64,000 bases of DNA. Origin: Sepiola atlantica (taxonomy: Eukaryota; Mollusca; Cephalopoda; Sepiida; Sepiolidae). Every line of letters starts with the position of its first letter. Position 1 is the first letter of the stretch. Positions 61,185 to 64,000 of the stretch are shown in pieces. Position numbers and translations under genes: made by a program. Under the pieces are notes generated by a model, which did not search any database, was not told the DNA's origin, and was given only the letters and a program-made list of their open reading frames with translations. Location of the stretch: NCBI GenBank assembly GCA_963556195.1, contig OY744517.1:152508882-152572881 (forward strand). Reading direction: 5' to 3'.

Positions 61185-61739
61185 TATACTATATTTATGG
61201 TGGTTTTGGCCGGTGATGAAAATGAAAACAAAGTTCTATACCCAAATCAAGTACAGCGTTCCCTGAGTAAATTGTACGATAAATCCAATTGTGGTATTGT
61301 GTATTATGGTGGTTTACTATAATATCGTGGGATCTGCGTTCGCGCCGGGCATCTATAAGCAATTTACTTTATTCTATTGTATTTAAAACTTGTAAATTGT
61401 AAATTTTAAAAAAAACATTTTTTAAATATAGATAAACAGTAATATAAGGTAAAGGGCTTGGGACAAGAATACACATAGGGCCCTCATTCATTCCCGGAAA
61501 ACGCCCTGGCCGTCTGCTAGCTTTATGTAAAGCTATTATTTGCTGTAGTTTGTTATTTATTTTTGACGCCGTATCAACCTCTTTTTGTTATTTTATGCAG
61601 AAACACAGCAACTATTGTAAACGAATCAATGTGGACGATTAATATAACACAAGTTGCATTTTCAAACTTTTCTCAAAAAATGTATTATTTTGTGAATTAC
61701 CACAAGCGTTTTTTTTTTACTAAAGAGTCCCTGTTTATC
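61185..61739. other. Non-coding; nothing recognised
   Basis: Unassigned. The word gatctgcgttcgcgccgggc near 61330 loosely recalls a tRNA B-box region but has no matching A box. Confidence 0.35.
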
Positions 61740-62165
61740 AAAGCTAAACGCCACTCGATTATAAAGATTAATAAGATGAAACGATTGACAGTTGAATAAT
61801 GATGAATAGTATGAGAGGATTGAAAATAAAGAATAGAATGAATAAAAGTTGATAACGCATGAGGAAGGTTTATGACAAGCGTTTATTAAGATTAAATTCA
61901 AAGAGGATCGTGTTGTAACGCTCAGTGAATCAATCTTGTGGAAAAGTGTTCTACAAATGAGGTCTTAAAAGAAACTCCGTTCTTGGAATTCTCGTAGGAT
62001 GTTAGGTTTACGGAGAAAGAAAGTTTAAGTGAATGTCTTACAAAGGGTTGGGGTCAGAAATTAAAGTACAGTCGAGCACCTCTCATGGAAATAACGACAG
62101 TGTAGAGAAAGCCCACCAACGTCTATTCCGTGAGAAAGGGGCTGTTGAGAAGAGAAGAGGTCATC
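61740..62165 (-). mobile_element. Decayed LINE fragment with 3' end
   Basis: In minus sense the 62145-62045 part resembles the sequence at 39765-39660 (gaaatgacggtatagtag versus gaaataacgacagtgtag on plus; cttctgtgagaaaagg versus attccgtgagaaagg). It is followed by a frame with TTRSSLNLILINACHK and a 3' segment shared with 57953-58031. It is consistent with a degraded member of the same LINE group as 39465-39719. No intact motif remains. Confidence 0.45.
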
Positions 62166-62497
62166 TCAACTATATATTTTGTACATTATCAAGGGGAGAA
62201 AAAGTACTCTGGGCGGCACATCCGCAAATGTAGCAAAAATACTAAATATTAAATATTAAACCAGTAGATCCGGTAGTATATAAAACGGTTAGTTGAAGAT
62301 CATAGGAAATGACTGATTAGCCGGGGTCAACTTGCTGAACTCAGGGTGGGGATTGCTAGACTGTGGAAATTAATAAGAACGGATATGACATCATATGGCT
62401 CAAAGAGAGTGTGGGAGAGAGAAAACAGTCCGTTTTGGGACACGCACCAGTGTGGACGTATACAATTAGATGGGCTGACGAAATATGATTAAACAGT
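62166..62497. other. Non-coding; nothing recognised
   Basis: Unassigned sequence with mildly higher GC around 62320-62480. Confidence 0.35.
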
Positions 62498-62600
62498 CAT
62501 CCTCTCTCTCTCTCTCTCTCTCCATCTCTCTCCCTCTCTCTCTTTCTCTCTCTCTCTATATCACACACACACACACACACACACACACTATATATATATC
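62498..62600. repeat. (CT)n/(CA)n/(TA)n compound microsatellite
   Basis: Imperfect CT run 62498-62559, CA run 62562-62588, then a short TA run. Confidence 0.95.
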
Positions 62601-62733
62601 TTTCTTTCTATGTTCCTACCCCCACTGGTCAGTGAGTTGGAACCAAAATCAAGTTTAATAATCCACTTCTATCTTCCAACATTTTTCTCTCGACTTAGTT
62701 ATTTTTCGTATGAATAAAGTACTTTTATTTCAG

Positions 62734-62944
62734 GCCAGCAAGCCTTCAGCCTGGAAAGATCACCTGGGGCGATTGTAGAGAGAACATGTGCTACCAAGGT
62801 ATGGATACAATTTATGAACTTTACTGTTTCTGTAACGATTACGGCAACTTCGTTTTCTGCACGTATGACACAAGCTTGAAACGCAACACTGTATTTGAGA
62901 GCATATCTGTCTATTATATAGGTAGAGAATTACATCATGAATAA
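62734..62944 (+). CDS. Candidate exon encoding a cysteine-rich protein C-terminus
   Basis: An acceptor-like ttttatttcag ends at 62733. From there a frame runs 69 codons to TAA at 62942-62944, entered with one base completing a split codon. The product begins PASLQPGKITWGDCRENMCY, continues QGMDTIYELYCFCNDYGNFV, FCTYDT, and ends GRELHHE. Its five cysteines are spaced C-x4-C-x11-C-x-C-x8-C, with aromatic residues between, in the manner of small secreted disulfide-rich domains. The plus-strand codons look far less repetitive than surrounding DNA. An internal donor-like caaggtatgg (62797-62806) leaves open a shorter exon. No family is recognised and the other exons are not in view. Confidence 0.45.
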
Positions 62945-63376
62945 AGGGATTCCTTTTAAGAATCTCCAACGGCATCCATTGGGCCACTCACGCACACGCC
63001 CACATAATAGAGTATCATGTGAACCTTACAGAGTTGTATGTTTTTATCTCTATCGCTACATAATGAGAACAATTCAAATTAGTTCCAAATAAAGTTGCAC
63101 AGTTATAAGTGGCCTCCAGGCAGTCACTAAGAAGTGAATGGAGTCCATTAGATTTCATTTCCGGTCAATCTTCGATGTCATCAAAAAATAAACACACATC
63201 TCCCACGCAATGACGTCATAATTTGTATGTTGAGTTTAAATTTAAACTGAACTAAATTTTTAATTTGATGTAGTATTTTTAGATCCCATCGTTATTTTCA
63301 GTAATAGTAAACTGCTGCATTGTTTCTATTTTCTGCATTTTTTAATCTAAAATTATATTCAACCTTTTTCAATACA
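62945..63376. other. Non-coding sequence after the candidate exon
   Basis: Would be 3'UTR if the exon is terminal. A TGACGTCA word is at 63211-63218 and an aataaa word at 63091-63096. Confidence 0.35.
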
Positions 63377-63416
63377 CGGTTTTCGGACCTGGATTAAGGT
63401 GTAGTATATGTTTTCG
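63377..63416 (+). repeat. Possible third U2-like head
   Basis: ttttcggacctggattaagg then tgtagtatatgttttcg follows U2 order (ttctcggccttttggctaag, then tgtagtatctgttc) with a gap. The branch-recognition region gtgtagtat is intact. The hairpin modules of the 55.8-kb element are not seen downstream. Confidence 0.35.
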
Positions 63417-64000
63417 CCTCAGTCAGAAAAGAAATCCGCTAATATTCTACCTTTTTGGTTGGGTAACAAAACTTTCAAATCACTTTGCATATTTACAAAT
63501 AAATCTAGTTGGTCGATAAATAATAGTATAAAAAATTATCTTTGCATTATGAATTTTAAAACTTTTGTCCCAAATGAAGATTGTTCCTTTTGAGGGAGCT
63601 GGGTTTCCCCCGGATTAAAAACTGACCCTTTGTCTTGCTTTGTCCTCATAGGGATTAAACTAACGTCCCGTATGGGATATATAATTCGCCAAAACTATGA
63701 TGATCTCATTCATTTCGTCTTTGTGAATCTTTACTACAAGGGCATTCGTGTAGTTCAGTCGCTGTGCATTATGGGAATTTGTAATGACAGTTCTAAATCA
63801 AAAGATGCCTTTCGTCTTGAAAAGGTTTAATCCTAACAACAAAAAATATAAAGGGTAACCCCTTTATCTGGCAACGTTCCCATTTGGGAACATACAGAAA
63901 GTTTAGTTCATGCACGAGAGAAAAGGGGATGTGTACTCAAAGATAAGTGTATAAAGTTCAATTGAGATGAGAACTTTTGAAGAAAAGGAACACTAACCTC
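63417..64000. other. Non-coding or unresolved
   Basis: Two short plus frames (63408-63593 and 63630-63830) lack known domains. The second is preceded by an acceptor-like tgtcctcatag at 63641-63651, so an exon cannot be excluded. No other feature is recognised. Confidence 0.3.

Noticed and set aside
61320..61345. Another tRNA-like B box
   Set aside because: Only one loose B-box-like word without an A box at proper spacing.
62760..62987. Minus-strand 75-codon cysteine-containing ORF
   Set aside because: It is the antisense of the plus-strand candidate exon, which has the better splice acceptor and cysteine spacing.

Overview
The window looks like non-genic nuclear DNA from a cephalopod mollusc, most likely octopus- or squid-like. 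The reasons are its strong AT richness, the many long (TA)n, (GATA)n and (TG)n microsatellites, tRNA-derived SINEs, a Ty3/Gypsy element of Mag type and non-LTR retrotransposon tails. The assignment is inferred from sequence style, because no host gene is recognised. No complete host gene, bacterial operon or CRISPR array is visible. The best host-gene candidate is one cysteine-rich exon near 62.8 kb.

Layout. 1-5 kb: AT-rich DNA with a tRNA-derived SINE, a LINE 3' coding tail and two back-to-back hairpins. About 2.6-42.4 kb is dominated by one old tandem-repeat domain. Its edges are decayed (2.6-3.65, 5.2-8.2, 39.8-40.1 and 41.6-42.4 kb). Its core (8.2-35.8 kb) is a homogeneous 93-bp satellite of about 260 monomers. 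A sister 93-bp array lies at 36.5-38.26 kb. Because 93 is divisible by three, one minus-strand frame stays open for up to 446 codons as a 31-residue hydrophobic repeat; I treat this as a satellite and not a gene. Inside the core sits a 3.4-kb Mag-like LTR retrotransposon (10056-13458, minus strand) with 273-bp LTRs and a 5-bp target duplication (gtaag). It has lost most of RT, all of RNase H and most of integrase. A GC-rich 770-bp insertion of unknown origin splits the sister array.

40-64 kb is a mosaic of dispersed elements: a 5S rRNA-derived sequence (40.25 kb), a retroelement C-terminal remnant (45.15 kb), two pairs of unnamed dispersed repeats, a 480-bp-arm inverted repeat (51.5-52.9 kb), smaller inverted repeats, a tRNA-derived SINE (56.3 kb), LINE remnants, and many microsatellites.

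The most interesting item is a U2 snRNA-headed repeat at 55785-56135. It keeps the U2 branch-site-recognition region, then shows a chain of perfect hairpins, an Sm-like U run and a terminal stem. A second copy at 48.04-48.78 kb has its hairpin module repeated six times, with pairing maintained by different bases. Its 3' tail resembles that of the tRNA SINE at 1.55 kb. This could be a snRNA-derived SINE family or a structured RNA.
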